From Contendibacter sp049290615 (GTDB lineage: Bacteria; Pseudomonadota; Gammaproteobacteria; Competibacterales; Competibacteraceae): a DNA stretch of 64,000 nt. The notes beneath the pieces are model-generated. The model was not told the origin of the DNA, ran no database searches, and worked only from the letters and a program-made list of their open reading frames with translations. How positions within the stretch are numbered: position 1 is the first letter of the stretch; every line of letters begins with the position of its first letter. The stretch is from NCBI GenBank assembly GCA_049290615.1, contig JBATNZ010000008.1:9520-73519 (forward strand), in the 5' to 3' direction. A program made the position numbers and the translations under genes. Below, in pieces: positions 1-9,200 of the stretch.

Positions 1-532
1 TCAAAGTCAACAAATTGGATAGAGCTCACCGTCCCTGGCCGGTCTTCCCGGACACCCGCGTCGTCAGGTTCTCAAACTTCTTTTGAACCTGCCGGCGCGT
101 TTCACCCACTCGCCCACGGCAAGGTTTGATCCTGAAGGGAGATTATCGCGGTTTCGACCAGTCGCGCCAGTTCGCCGGGGATCATCTGGATGACGGCGGG
201 CCAGCCGGCGCTGGCGGGTTCCGTCGCTTTGGCGGCCAGCGCCTCCCACAGCTCGGCCAGCCGCGCAGTTCCTCGTCGGTCTGGGCGTCGTGGATGCAGC
301 TTGAGGCCGACCCTCTCTCCGCTCCTATCGCGTCGTCCTCGTCCATCGAATACGGCTGCGACAGGTCCGCACTTCAGGGAAGCCGCCGACCGTTTTGGTC
401 AGGCGGCTTTTTCATGGGCGTTCGCTCCTTTCCAGGACCTTCCGCCGCCGGCTGAATCCCCCCAACGGCAAGACTTCAATCAAGTTTCGCGTCATCGACA
501 ACAAACCTCTCGTCAAACATTGCGCGATGACT
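1..532. other. Gene-poor left edge, probably degenerate sequence
   Basis: I find no convincing intact gene in this stretch. On the minus strand a reading frame ending at a TGA at 102-104 stays open back to roughly position 320 and has plausible protein-like composition (it contains LAELWEALAAKATEP), but it has no clear start and matches nothing I recognise. Another minus-strand frame starting near 350 (MDEDDAIGAERG) runs into it only through a frameshift. With the integrase remnant just to the right, the simplest reading is decayed mobile-element or accessory DNA. The only well-defined object is the hairpin at 380-412. Confidence 0.4.
380..412 (+). terminator. Hairpin with T-run, intrinsic-terminator-like
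   Basis: AAGCCGCC and GGCGGCTT pair around an inner GACC/GGTC pairing with a small loop, and a run of T follows on the plus strand. The shape is that of a rho-independent terminator for a plus-strand transcript. No intact plus-strand gene is visible to its left in the window, so it may belong to a decayed gene. Confidence 0.5.
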
Positions 533-930
533 TTAGGCGTCATGCACTCTCAAGGCACTACCCGTTTTCGTTGTTTTTTCGGTCAAAATCTTCCGGGTCC
601 CGATGATCGGCAACTCCGCCAGCAACGCCCGCAGTTCCGGCTCGGCGAGCATGACCCGCTCGCGGGTCTCCGCCTTGCCGCAAATGGCTCCTACAGTCAG
701 CCCGACGCAAGGATTGGCGACCACCACGCGGCGGGCGATGCCATGCTTGAAGGCTTCGTTGACGGCGGTCAACACCACCTCGGCCATGCTGCGCGACCGC
801 GCGCCGATCTGCTCGATCAGCAGCACGATGTCGGCGGGGTTCACGTCGCGGGCCGCCAGCCCACCCAATCTCTGACAGGCCATCGCCAAATGCCGCTCGC
901 GCTGTTCGCCTGTGCTGGCGGCCAGGGTAG
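533..930 (-). pseudogene. P4-type tyrosine integrase remnant
   Basis: The minus-strand translation resembles the central DNA-binding part of P4-family phage integrases: a segment with VNPADIVLLIEQIG, then GARSRSMAEVVLTA, ANPCVGLTV and LAEPELRALLAELP. The N-terminal DUF4102 arm-binding domain is absent, and the catalytic domain with its R-H-R-Y residues is missing; after LLAELPIIG the frame runs into unrelated residues and stops. The open frame extends upstream to 1213, but that part is antisense to exonuclease III and does not look like integrase. This is a decayed fragment of a genomic-island or prophage integrase. I saw no tRNA or attachment-site duplication to define the island. Confidence 0.75.
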
Positions 931-1061
931 AAAATGCCTTAACCTTGCAGTCATGCGCGAGCTGGGCAAAAGCATAAGATGTACGTGATGCCGTATGAGA
1001 TAAGAAATGGATTACGTATTGAAGATTAAAGGCTTTTTTAGACTGGATGAAACCGGCTGAA

Positions 1062-1850
1062 ATGGGATTTAAAATTGCCACTTGGAATGTCAACTCGCTG
1101 AACGTGCGCTTGCCGCAGGTGCTGGACTGGCTGCGCGACCGGCAACCGGACATTCTCGCCTTGCAGGAAACCAAGCTCACCGATGCCGATTTCCCCACCT
1201 TGGATATCGCCAACGCCGGCTATCAAGCCGTGTTTGCCGGGCAGAAAACCTACAACGGCGTGGCGATTCTGAGCCGGCTGCCCGCTGGCGACATCGCCAC
1301 CGACTTGCCGGGGCTGGATGATCCCCAGCGGCGGGTGCTGGGCGCGACGGTCGATAAGGTGCGAGTGCTGAATCTCTACGTTCCCAACGGCCAGGCGGTC
1401 GGCTCCGACAAGTACGCCTACAAACTCGCCTGGTTGGAGAAGCTAACCGGCTGGCTGCGCGACGAACTGGCGCGGCATCCCCGACTGGTCATGCTGGGTG
1501 ATTTCAACATTGCCCCCGAAGACCGTGATGTCCACGATCCCGCCGCTTGGGCTGGCCAGGTATTGTGCAGCGAGCCGGAACGGGCGGCGTTCCGGCGATT
1601 CCTGGATTTGGGGCTGAAAGACGCTTTCCGCCTGTTTCCGCAGGAAGACCGTGCCTTTAGCTGGTGGGATTACCGCGCCGCCGCCTTCCGCCGCAATCTC
1701 GGCCTGCGCATCGACCACATTCTCGTTAGCCCGGCGCTGGCGGCGGTCTGCACCGCCTGCCAGGTGGACAAGGCCCCACGCCGGTTGGAACGCCCGTCCG
1801 ATCACGCGCCCGTGATCGCCGAATTCAATCCGTTCGAGACCGCTAAATGA
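1062..1850 (+). CDS. xthA: Exodeoxyribonuclease III
   Basis: This is a Mg-dependent AP endonuclease and 3'-5' exonuclease of base-excision repair, in the endonuclease/exonuclease/phosphatase fold. The translation starts MGFKIATWNVNSL, has the metal-binding glutamate in LALQETKL (about residue 36), the catalytic GDFN motif and a C-terminal PSDHAPV. At 262 residues it is close to the 268 of E. coli XthA. I chose the ATG at 1062 because the family normally begins just before the KIATWN strand; an in-frame ATG at 1047 would add five residues. Neither start has a strong Shine-Dalgarno sequence. It is separated from the rhodanese gene by about 100 bases. Confidence 0.93.
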   Translation: MGFKIATWNVNSLNVRLPQVLDWLRDRQPDILALQETKLTDADFPTLDIANAGYQAVFAGQKTYNGVAILSRLPAGDIATDLPGLDDPQRRVLGATVDKVRVLNLYVPNGQAVGSDKYAYKLAWLEKLTGWLRDELARHPRLVMLGDFNIAPEDRDVHDPAAWAGQVLCSEPERAAFRRFLDLGLKDAFRLFPQEDRAFSWWDYRAAAFRRNLGLRIDHILVSPALAAVCTACQVDKAPRRLERPSDHAPVIAEFNPFETAK

Positions 1851-1954
1851 CCCGATTAGTGGGTGATGGATACTTTGCGGGCTCGCCCCGTGGTTCGGAT
1901 CACAGGGAAATTCACAGGGGGATACACCTTCATTTCAACCAGGAGCATGCCAAC

Positions 1955-2299
1955 ATGAAAAAGCTGACCGGATTACTCGCCGCGCTGTTGTTTTCCATTC
2001 CGGCGCTGGCCGAACATGGCGGCCCGCCGGTTCCCGGCCAACCGCTGGTCATCGACGTGCGCACCGCCGCCGAATATCGCGAGGGCCATGTGCGGGAGGC
2101 AATCAATATCCCCCATGACGAAATCGCTGGCCGCATCGCCGCCTTCGCGCCGGATCGCGCCGCCCGCATCGTCCTCTACTGCCGCAGCGGTCGCCGCTCC
2201 GGCATCGCCGAGCAGGCGATGCGGCAGATGGGCTATCGCCAGATTGAGAACAAGGGCGGGCTGAACGATATCTTGCAAAGTGGCTATCGGGCCAACTGA
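1955..2299 (+). CDS. Periplasmic rhodanese-domain protein
   Basis: This is a small single-domain rhodanese of 114 residues with an N-terminal signal peptide (MKKLTGLLAALLFSIPALAE), so it should act in the periplasm like PspE. The rhodanese fold is shown by VIDVRTAAEYREGHV and by the active-site loop YCRSGRRSG, with the sulfur-accepting cysteine at residue 76. The start at 1955 is supported by an AGGAG ribosome-binding site at 1941-1945; an upstream in-frame start overlapping xthA has no such support. It lies just ahead of a TusA-like gene on the same strand. Its sulfur donor and acceptor cannot be told from sequence. Confidence 0.88.
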   Translation: MKKLTGLLAALLFSIPALAEHGGPPVPGQPLVIDVRTAAEYREGHVREAINIPHDEIAGRIAAFAPDRAARIVLYCRSGRRSGIAEQAMRQMGYRQIENKGGLNDILQSGYRAN

Positions 2300-2335
2300 G
2301 CGCGCGGTCGATGACCAACACAATGATCCCATGCC

Positions 2336-2572
2336 ATGACCGCCATTGACGCCGAACTCGATACGTCAGGATTGAACTGCCCGCTGCCGATTCTCAAAGC
2401 CAAGAAAGCGCTGGCCAGCCTGCGCGGCGGTCAGGTATTGCGGGTGATCGCCACCGACCCGGAATCGGTTCGGGACTTCGAGGTCTTCAGCCAGCAGATG
2501 GGGCACGTCCTGCTGGAAATCCGCGAGGACGCGGGCCGGTTCCATTTCCTGCTGCGCAAGCGGGAAGATTGA
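2336..2572 (+). CDS. tusA: TusA-family sulfur carrier protein
   Basis: This 78-residue protein has the SirA/TusA/YeeD fold, with the family signature LDTSGLNCPLPILKAKKAL; the CPxP cysteine is residue 15. TusA proteins carry persulfide sulfur, for example to tRNA 2-thiouridine synthesis or to molybdenum-cofactor and sulfur-oxidation pathways. The length matches the family. It follows the rhodanese gene by 36 bases on the same strand and converges on pmbA with only 9 bases between the stops. Adjacency to a rhodanese suggests sulfur relay, but the rhodanese has a signal peptide and TusA does not, so direct transfer would have to cross the membrane and is unlikely. Confidence 0.88.
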   Translation: MTAIDAELDTSGLNCPLPILKAKKALASLRGGQVLRVIATDPESVRDFEVFSQQMGHVLLEIREDAGRFHFLLRKRED

Positions 2573-2581
2573 CCGCCGTTT

Positions 2582-3937
2582 TCATTCTCCCGCCACCGTC
2601 ATCCGCTCCAGCAGCAGCGATCCGCAGCGAATGCCGCCGCGCGCATCCACGTCGTTACCAACCGCGATAATTTCCCTGAACATCTCGGCCAGATTGCCGG
2701 CGATGGTGATTTCGTGGACTGGAAACTGGAGTTCGCCGTTCTCCACCCAGAACCCCGCCGCCCCGCGCGAATAGTCGCCGGTCACCGGATTGACGCCGTG
2801 GCCGAGCAACTCGGTCACCCACAGCCCGGTATCCAGTTGTCGCAATAATTCCTCGTGGCCGAGCGGGCCGGGTTCGACGATCAGATTGTGAGTGCCGCCG
2901 GCGTTGCCGGTAGTCTCCATCCCCAGCCGACGGGCCGAGTAGCTGTCCAGGACGTAACCTCGCAACACGCCTTCACCGACCAGATCACGATCAACGGTCG
3001 CCACGCCCTCGCTGTCGAACGGGGCGCTAGCCAGCGCCTTGGGCAGATGCGGCCGTTCGCGCATGTTCACGAACTCCGGGAACACGGGCGTACCCAGCCG
3101 ATCCAGCAGGAACGAGGCCTTGCGGTACAGCGCGCTGCCACGAATGGCCGCAATGAAATGGCCGATCAAACCGCGCGCCAGTTCCGGGGCGAATAAGACA
3201 GGAACTTGCCGGGTTCCCAGTCGGCGGCTGCCCAGGCGACGCAGGGCGCGTTGCGCGGCTTTTTGCCCAACCGCCACCGGCGTTTCCAGATCGTTGCGAT
3301 CCCGCGCCACCGTGTACCAGTGATTGCGTTGCATCCCGCCATCGTCCTGGGCGATCACCGAGCAACTCAGCGAATGCCGGGTAGTCGGATAGCCGCCGCG
3401 GAAACCGTGCGAGTTGCCGTAGAGACCCAGACCGATGTGGGTGGTGATGCTGCCGCCCTCGGAATTGCGGATGCGCGAGTCCAGCGTCAGCGCCGCCGCC
3501 TCGCACTCGCGGGCCAGTTCGATAGCCTCCTCGACGGCCAGTGGCCAGGGATGGTGGAGATCGAGATCCGGAATTTCCCGCGCCAGTCGTTCGGGATCGG
3601 CCAGGCCGGCGTAAGGGTCGGCGGCGGTGTGGCGGGCAATGGCGACGGCGCTGCGCACGGTGTCGCGGATCGCCTCCGGCCGCCAGTCGGCGGTGCTGGC
3701 CGAGCCCCGACTCTGGTCGAGGTAAACCGTGACCGCCAGGCCGCGCTGGCGGTGGTGTTCCAGAGTTTCAACCTCGCCCAACCGGACGGTGACGGACAGG
3801 GCGCCGCCGAAGCTGACCGCGGCTTCGGCGGCGGTGGCGCCCTGGGCGCGCGCCTCGGCGAGAAGGTCGGCAACCAGGGTTTCCAGTTGTTCCCGCGCCG
3901 GTAGCGGCGCGGTGGTGCGAGCGATGGATTCGGGCAT
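2582..3937 (-). CDS. pmbA: Metalloprotease TldE/PmbA subunit
   Basis: This is the TldE (PmbA) partner of the TldD/TldE heterodimeric protease, which matures modified peptides such as microcin B17 and degrades unfolded peptides and the CcdA antitoxin in E. coli. The 451-residue length equals the usual 450. The protein has the family's N-terminal alpha-beta domain and a C-terminal beta domain (RGAAGFWVENGEL, EITIAGNLAEM), and it lacks the HExxxH zinc site that TldD carries, as expected. It lies downstream of tldD on the same strand with a short spacer containing AGGGATCA-like direct repeats. No peptide-precursor gene is visible nearby. Confidence 0.95.
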   Translation of the reverse strand: MPESIARTTAPLPAREQLETLVADLLAEARAQGATAAEAAVSFGGALSVTVRLGEVETLEHHRQRGLAVTVYLDQSRGSASTADWRPEAIRDTVRSAVAIARHTAADPYAGLADPERLAREIPDLDLHHPWPLAVEEAIELARECEAAALTLDSRIRNSEGGSITTHIGLGLYGNSHGFRGGYPTTRHSLSCSVIAQDDGGMQRNHWYTVARDRNDLETPVAVGQKAAQRALRRLGSRRLGTRQVPVLFAPELARGLIGHFIAAIRGSALYRKASFLLDRLGTPVFPEFVNMRERPHLPKALASAPFDSEGVATVDRDLVGEGVLRGYVLDSYSARRLGMETTGNAGGTHNLIVEPGPLGHEELLRQLDTGLWVTELLGHGVNPVTGDYSRGAAGFWVENGELQFPVHEITIAGNLAEMFREIIAVGNDVDARGGIRCGSLLLERMTVAGE

Positions 3938-3970
3938 GGTTCGTCAGAGATCAGTAGCAGGGATTAGGGA

Positions 3971-5416
3971 TCAGGCTTGGGTGCCGCCCACGGTCAGCGC
4001 CTCGACCTTGAGCGTCGGCTGGCCGACCCCGACCGGCACGCTCTGCCCGTCCTTGCCGCAGGTGCCGACCCCGGCGTCGAATTGCAGGTCGTTGCCGACC
4101 ATCGCGACTTTGGTGAGGACATCCGGGCCGTTACCGATCAGGGTGGCGCCCTTGACCGGCCGGGTGACCCGGCCGTTCTCGATCAGATACGCCTCGCTGG
4201 CGGAGAACACGAACTTGCCGGAGGTGATGTCTACTTGGCCGCCGCCGAAGTTCACCGCGTACAGCCCCCGCTCCACCGAGGCGATGATCTCCGCTGGATC
4301 GTGTTGGCCTGGCAGCAGGTAGGTGTTGGTCATGCGCGGCAGCGGCAGATGGGCGTAGGACTCGCGCCGACCGTTGCCCGTGGGCGCCATCTTCAACAGC
4401 CGGGCGTTGAGCTTGTCCTGTAAGTAGCCCTTGAGCACGCCGCGCTCGATCAGCGTGGTGTATTGAGTTGGCGTCCCCTCGTCGTCTACGTTCAGCGAAC
4501 CGCGCCGACCGGCCAGCGTGCCGTCGTCGACTACCGTGCAGAGCGGCGTGGCCACCCGCTCGCCGAGGCGCCCGCTAAAGGCCGAGGTGCCCTTGCGGTT
4601 GAAATCGCCCTCGAGACCGTGACCGATGGCCTCGTGCAACAAAATGCCGGGCCAACCCGGTCCCAGCACCACGGTCATCGTTCCGGCCGGCGCGGCCGTC
4701 GCCTCAAGATTGACCAGCGCCAGCCGCACCGCTTCCCGCGCGTAGCCCAGCGCACGGTCTTCATCGAGGAAATAGCCGTAGCCCACCCGACCGCCGCCGC
4801 CGCTGGAACCTTGCTCGCGGCGGCCATGCTGTTCGACGATCACCGACACATTCAGCCGCACCAGCGGCCGCACGTCGCCGGCCAGGGTACCGTCGCTGCC
4901 GGCCACCAGAATCGTATCCTGGGTGGCGGCCAGCCCGACCATGACCTGGGTGACGCGCGGGTCTTGCCGGCGGGCTTCGGCGTCCACATTTTCCAGCAGG
5001 TGAACCTTGGCCTCGGCCGACAAGGTTTCCAACGGATCGAGCGGTTCGTACAGGGCCGGCCGTCGAGCAGTCCGCCAGACTCGAAGCTGGCCGCCGCCGC
5101 CGTGCCGGGCGATGGCGCGGGCGGCGGTCGCGGCCTCCAGCAGGGCCGGCAGCACGATCTCGTCGGAATAGGCGAAGCCGGTTTTCTCGCCGCTCACCGC
5201 CCGGACCCCGACACCCTGCTGGATGGCGTGGCTGGCGCTTTTGACCTGACCATCCTCCAGCGCCCAGGACTCGGCGCGGCGGGCCTGAAAATACAGATCG
5301 CCGCCGTCCACGGCATGGCCCAGCAGGCAGGATAAGGCGCGGTGCAAATCGTCCTCGCCGAGACCGGCGGGAACGAGCAGATGTTGGCGGACAAGGTCGA
5401 TGGGGTCGGTGGTCAT
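3971..5416 (-). CDS. tldD: Metalloprotease TldD
   Basis: This is the zinc-bearing catalytic subunit of the TldD/TldE protease. The zinc motif HEAIGH lies at about residues 261-266, within LLHEAIGHGLEGD. From the ATG at 5416 the product is 481 residues, the same length as E. coli TldD; an in-frame start 18 bases upstream is possible but less likely. The order rng-yhdP-nit-tldD is conserved across Gammaproteobacteria. The start lies 5 bases past the nitrilase stop, so the genes are probably one transcript. TldD passes short peptides to the active site inside the heterodimer. Confidence 0.96.
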   Translation of the reverse strand: MTTDPIDLVRQHLLVPAGLGEDDLHRALSCLLGHAVDGGDLYFQARRAESWALEDGQVKSASHAIQQGVGVRAVSGEKTGFAYSDEIVLPALLEAATAARAIARHGGGGQLRVWRTARRPALYEPLDPLETLSAEAKVHLLENVDAEARRQDPRVTQVMVGLAATQDTILVAGSDGTLAGDVRPLVRLNVSVIVEQHGRREQGSSGGGGRVGYGYFLDEDRALGYAREAVRLALVNLEATAAPAGTMTVVLGPGWPGILLHEAIGHGLEGDFNRKGTSAFSGRLGERVATPLCTVVDDGTLAGRRGSLNVDDEGTPTQYTTLIERGVLKGYLQDKLNARLLKMAPTGNGRRESYAHLPLPRMTNTYLLPGQHDPAEIIASVERGLYAVNFGGGQVDITSGKFVFSASEAYLIENGRVTRPVKGATLIGNGPDVLTKVAMVGNDLQFDAGVGTCGKDGQSVPVGVGQPTLKVEALTVGGTQA

Positions 5417-5421
5417 GGCTC

Positions 5422-6264
5422 TCAAACCTCGCAAGGTACCCGATGTTCCAGCACCGGAAATTGCCGCCGTACATTCTCCAACCGCTCACGGCTGAATTCG
5501 GCCAGCACCACCCCAGGTCCCCATGGTTGCCGGTTTAGAATCGCGCCCCACGGGTCGATGATCAGGCTGTCACCGTAGGTCTCTCGACCGTTGGCGTGTT
5601 TCCCGCCCTGCGCCGCGGCGATCACATAACACTGATTCTCGATGGCGCGGGCGCGCAGCAAGGTTTCCCAATGCGCCTGGCCGGTGGTGGCGGTAAATGC
5701 CGCCGGCAAGGCCAGGATTTCCATGCCCCGGTCCACCAGGGCGCGAAATTGCTCGGGGAAGCGCAGGTCGTAGCACACCGCCAAACCCAGCCGACCCAGC
5801 GGCGTCTCGGCAACGACGTAACGGTCGCCCGGCGCGATGGTGGCCGACTCGGTGTAGTGTTCGGCGCTGCCCACCACTTGCACGTCGAACAAGTGTACCT
5901 TGTCGTAGCGCGCGACTGGTCGGCCCCGGTCGTCGTACAGCAGGCAGGCAGCCCGCACCCGGCTTTCGTCGCCGGCGGCTTGCAGCGGAATCGTGCCGCC
6001 GACCAGCCATAACCGGTGACGGGCCGCCTGTTCGGCGAGAAACGTCTGAATCGGCCCCTCGCCTTCGGCTTCCCGCACCGCCAGCTTGTCGCCCTCCCGC
6101 TGGCCCATCAGGGCGAAATTCTCCGGCAACACCGCCAGTTGCGCGCCTTGATCGGCGGCTTGGGCCAGTAAATCGGCGGCGGCGGCCAGATTTTCGGCAA
6201 CGCCGGGACCGGATACCATCTGAATAGCAGCCATCATCGACACGTCGGCCATCTCCTCGCTCAC
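5422..6264 (-). CDS. Carbon-nitrogen hydrolase, Nit1-like
   Basis: This is a nitrilase-superfamily amidohydrolase of 280 residues. The catalytic triad is visible: Glu48 in LPENF, Lys122 in YDKVHLFD and Cys164 in VCYDLRFPE. The sequence resembles the Nit1 branch, whose studied members hydrolyse deaminated glutathione as metabolite repair; substrate assignment here is by family only. The upstream end overlaps the yhdP stop by four bases (ATGA type), implying translational coupling; internal ATGs at residues 5, 10 and 11 are alternative starts. In Pseudomonas-type genomes a nitrilase gene occupies the same place between yhdP and tldD. Confidence 0.9.
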   Translation of the reverse strand: MSEEMADVSMMAAIQMVSGPGVAENLAAAADLLAQAADQGAQLAVLPENFALMGQREGDKLAVREAEGEGPIQTFLAEQAARHRLWLVGGTIPLQAAGDESRVRAACLLYDDRGRPVARYDKVHLFDVQVVGSAEHYTESATIAPGDRYVVAETPLGRLGLAVCYDLRFPEQFRALVDRGMEILALPAAFTATTGQAHWETLLRARAIENQCYVIAAAQGGKHANGRETYGDSLIIDPWGAILNRQPWGPGVVLAEFSRERLENVRRQFPVLEHRVPCEV

Positions 6265-9200
6265 TGGTCGCCCGCTGGCCCTTTCGCCGGGGTCGCGGGT
6301 TGCGGTTCTTCCAGCAATTCCATCACCGGACGGTCCCAGGAGCCGGTCAGCGCATAACGATACTGGGTAGCCTGTTCGATGCCTTTTTGCAGCAACCGTT
6401 CGGCCAACAGAACCACCGCGCCAACCGCCGGTCCACCGGCCAGCACCCCGGCGACCGGCAGCGCGCCGCCGAGCCGGGGGATCACCGTGATGCGCTGGTC
6501 GTAATTGTGTTGCTTCAGGTCGGTCCGACCCTCGATCTGAATCCGCGCCGCCGGGGCCTCAATAGTCAGATCGCTGGTGTAGGCTTGCCCCTGCTTGAAG
6601 GTGAACTGGCCGGCGATCCGGTCGAACCCCATCCCGGGCTGCATCAGATCGCTAAAGTCGAGGGTGAGGCGGCGCAGGAGGTTTTGCACGTTGAACAGGC
6701 CCACCATGCGCCCCATTCCGGGGTCGACGTCCAGCAACTGACCGGGACCGACCTGGAGCTTCAGCGTGCCCTCCAGCCGCTCCAGCGCGAACTCGGGCAG
6801 CGCCCCCGCCCATTCGACCGCCAGTTCCGCCTCGGTCTCGCCGCGAGCGATGCCGACCCCGGCATAACCGAAGGCCGCCAGGGTCTCGCCCAGCGCCTGA
6901 CTGTGCAAGGTCGCCCGCAAGCGGGATGTCTGACCCTTGCCGGCCCACTCCCAGTCGCCGGTCGCATCGAGGCGTTGCCGTTCGGACGCCAATTTGAATT
7001 CAGTCAGGCGGATACCGTCGGGGCGCGGCATGGCCACCAGCCGCAATCGGCCCAGTTCCGCGCCATTCAAGCGCAGATCGGTTGCGGTCAGCACCAGCGG
7101 CGGCAACCGGCGCGGGTCGGTAATCTGGGCATTGGCGTCCGGGGAACCAGCGGGCGCGGATTCCGCCGCGCGGCGCAGATGGAGCCGCCGCAACGCCGCG
7201 TTAATCGGTCGCTCCGGGCTGGGTTCGTCCGGCAGGGTCACGCGCCCGGCCAGCGTCGCGCCATCGAGATCAATCCGCAGCTCATGGTTCCCGCGCACCG
7301 CGCTCAGCATCACCCCGGCAATGGTCTGGCGACCCAGCGTCAGCTCGCCGATCCGGGCATCGAGGTGTCGCAAGCCGCGCCAGGAACCGGCGGCATCCTC
7401 CGGGGAGCTGGGAAACACGGTCCATTCCCAGCGGGGCAGATCGGCGATAACCGCCAGCCCCGGCGCCTCCGGCAGTTTCGCCTCGCCGGCGTTGATGCGC
7501 AATTCGCCGCGCGCCAGCCGGGGATCACGCGCGAAGTCCGCCAGTTCCAGCGCTGCCCGCACCCCTTCCCCATAAGCCAGCGTCACGTCCAGCGCGTCAC
7601 CCGCGCGCGGATGCAGGCCAATTTTGATTGGACGCGCTTCGCTGGCGGCCTTGCCCAGTGGCGCCGGCAACTGAACGGCCATGCCGCGCAGGTCCGAATT
7701 CAAGTCCAGGGTGAAGGGCGGTACCGGATCCAGCCGCTCACGGCGGCGGGTGGGAACCGTCAGCACCGTTTCCCAAAGACTCTTGCCGTTGACATGGCGC
7801 TCCAGCACCCGCGCCGCCGATTCCCCGACCAGCGCGCCCGGTCCCAGGCGGCCCCGCAGCCGCGCCCGCAGATCGCGGCGGCCTTCGCGGCCGACCAGAT
7901 CCAGATCGAGCCGGACCGGCTCACCGCGCAGCCGCGTTTGCAATGCCTTGGCATCCAGGGTGGCCTCGGTGAAATGCAGTTCGCCGCGCAGCCGGTCGAA
8001 TTCCAGATTCCAGGCCGGCAGCGCCACGCGGTTATCCCGCAGTCCTACCCGCCCACGCGCTTGGCCGGGCCGGGAATCGGTCGGAATGGTGAGTTCGAGG
8101 TCCAGCGTACTGGCCCCGCCGATCCGCAAATTCGGCAGATCATCACCTAGATCGCGACCGAACGGACTGTCCTTGAGCGCCTGCCACAGGCTGGCCCCCG
8201 GCCCCTTGACCCGACCCTTGGCCCGCACCACCACCGATTCGAGATCATCAATCCGCGCCGCGATGTTCTCGACCTTGGCATCGAGCAGGCGACCGGCGCC
8301 GATTTCCACCTGCAAACCGCGATTGCGAAACCGCACCATCCCCTGTCCCGCTTCCAGTCGCGGCCAGCCAGGCGCGTAATCCAGAACCGCGCCTTCGACC
8401 TGAAAGCGGGTTTCAAACAAGCCCTCGTCCTGGTCGAACGGGAAAGCCGTCGCCGGACCCCGCAAGAGAGCATCGCCGGACACCACCCGACCGCCGACCA
8501 GCGCCTGATCCAGCCAGGCGATTCCGTCGGGCGGAATCACCGTCACCGGCAAATAATGCCGCGCCGCGCTGACTTTCACGTCGCGGTAACGGCTTTGCAA
8601 ATCCAGCAGCGGCGTGCCAGTGGCGGGAACGGTCACACGACCCCAGACGCGGGCGTTGAGATCGGCATTGGCCAAATCCAGACCGGCGCTTTCCAGCCGC
8701 AATCCATCCACCTCGCGCGTCCAGGCCACCGTCCCAGTCAAGGTGTCGAACATGACGGGCGCGCGCAGCAGACCAGCGGTATCCACCTGGACCTTACGGC
8801 TGTCGAGGGCGATGGCGCCCTGTTCGGGGGTGAATTCCAGGGTTCCGGTCAGATGGTCGAATCCCGGCAGGTCACGAACCGACTGGAACGCTGCCTCGCG
8901 CAACCGCGCGGTCACGGCATAGCTCCCCGTGGTGGGGTCGATCCGAACCGTGATTTCCGGCGCCTCGCCCCTTGGATCGAGCGCCGCCAGCCACTGACGG
9001 GTCGGCTCGTCCAGCCAGGGCAGCACCCAGGCCGTCGCCTCCTGGGCGTGCAATCCGTGGATGCGCCCCCACCACTGGTCGCCGCCCTGGCTCCACTCGA
9101 AGCGATGAGGCCGGTCGGCGCGCAGCGCGACGGTTCCCCGCCAGGATTCCGGGTCGGCGTGAAGGCGTTCGACGTCGAGCTGGAACTGATCGCCGAATTC

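Noticed and set aside
2582..5416. Possible RiPP or microcin locus because of tldD and pmbA
   Set aside because: No precursor peptide, cyclodehydratase or transporter gene lies nearby; tldD-pmbA sit in their usual housekeeping context.
6300..8150. 616-codon plus-strand frame opposite yhdP
   Set aside because: It is composed of Gln/Arg/Pro-rich shadow sequence with no domain; yhdP on the other strand is convincing.
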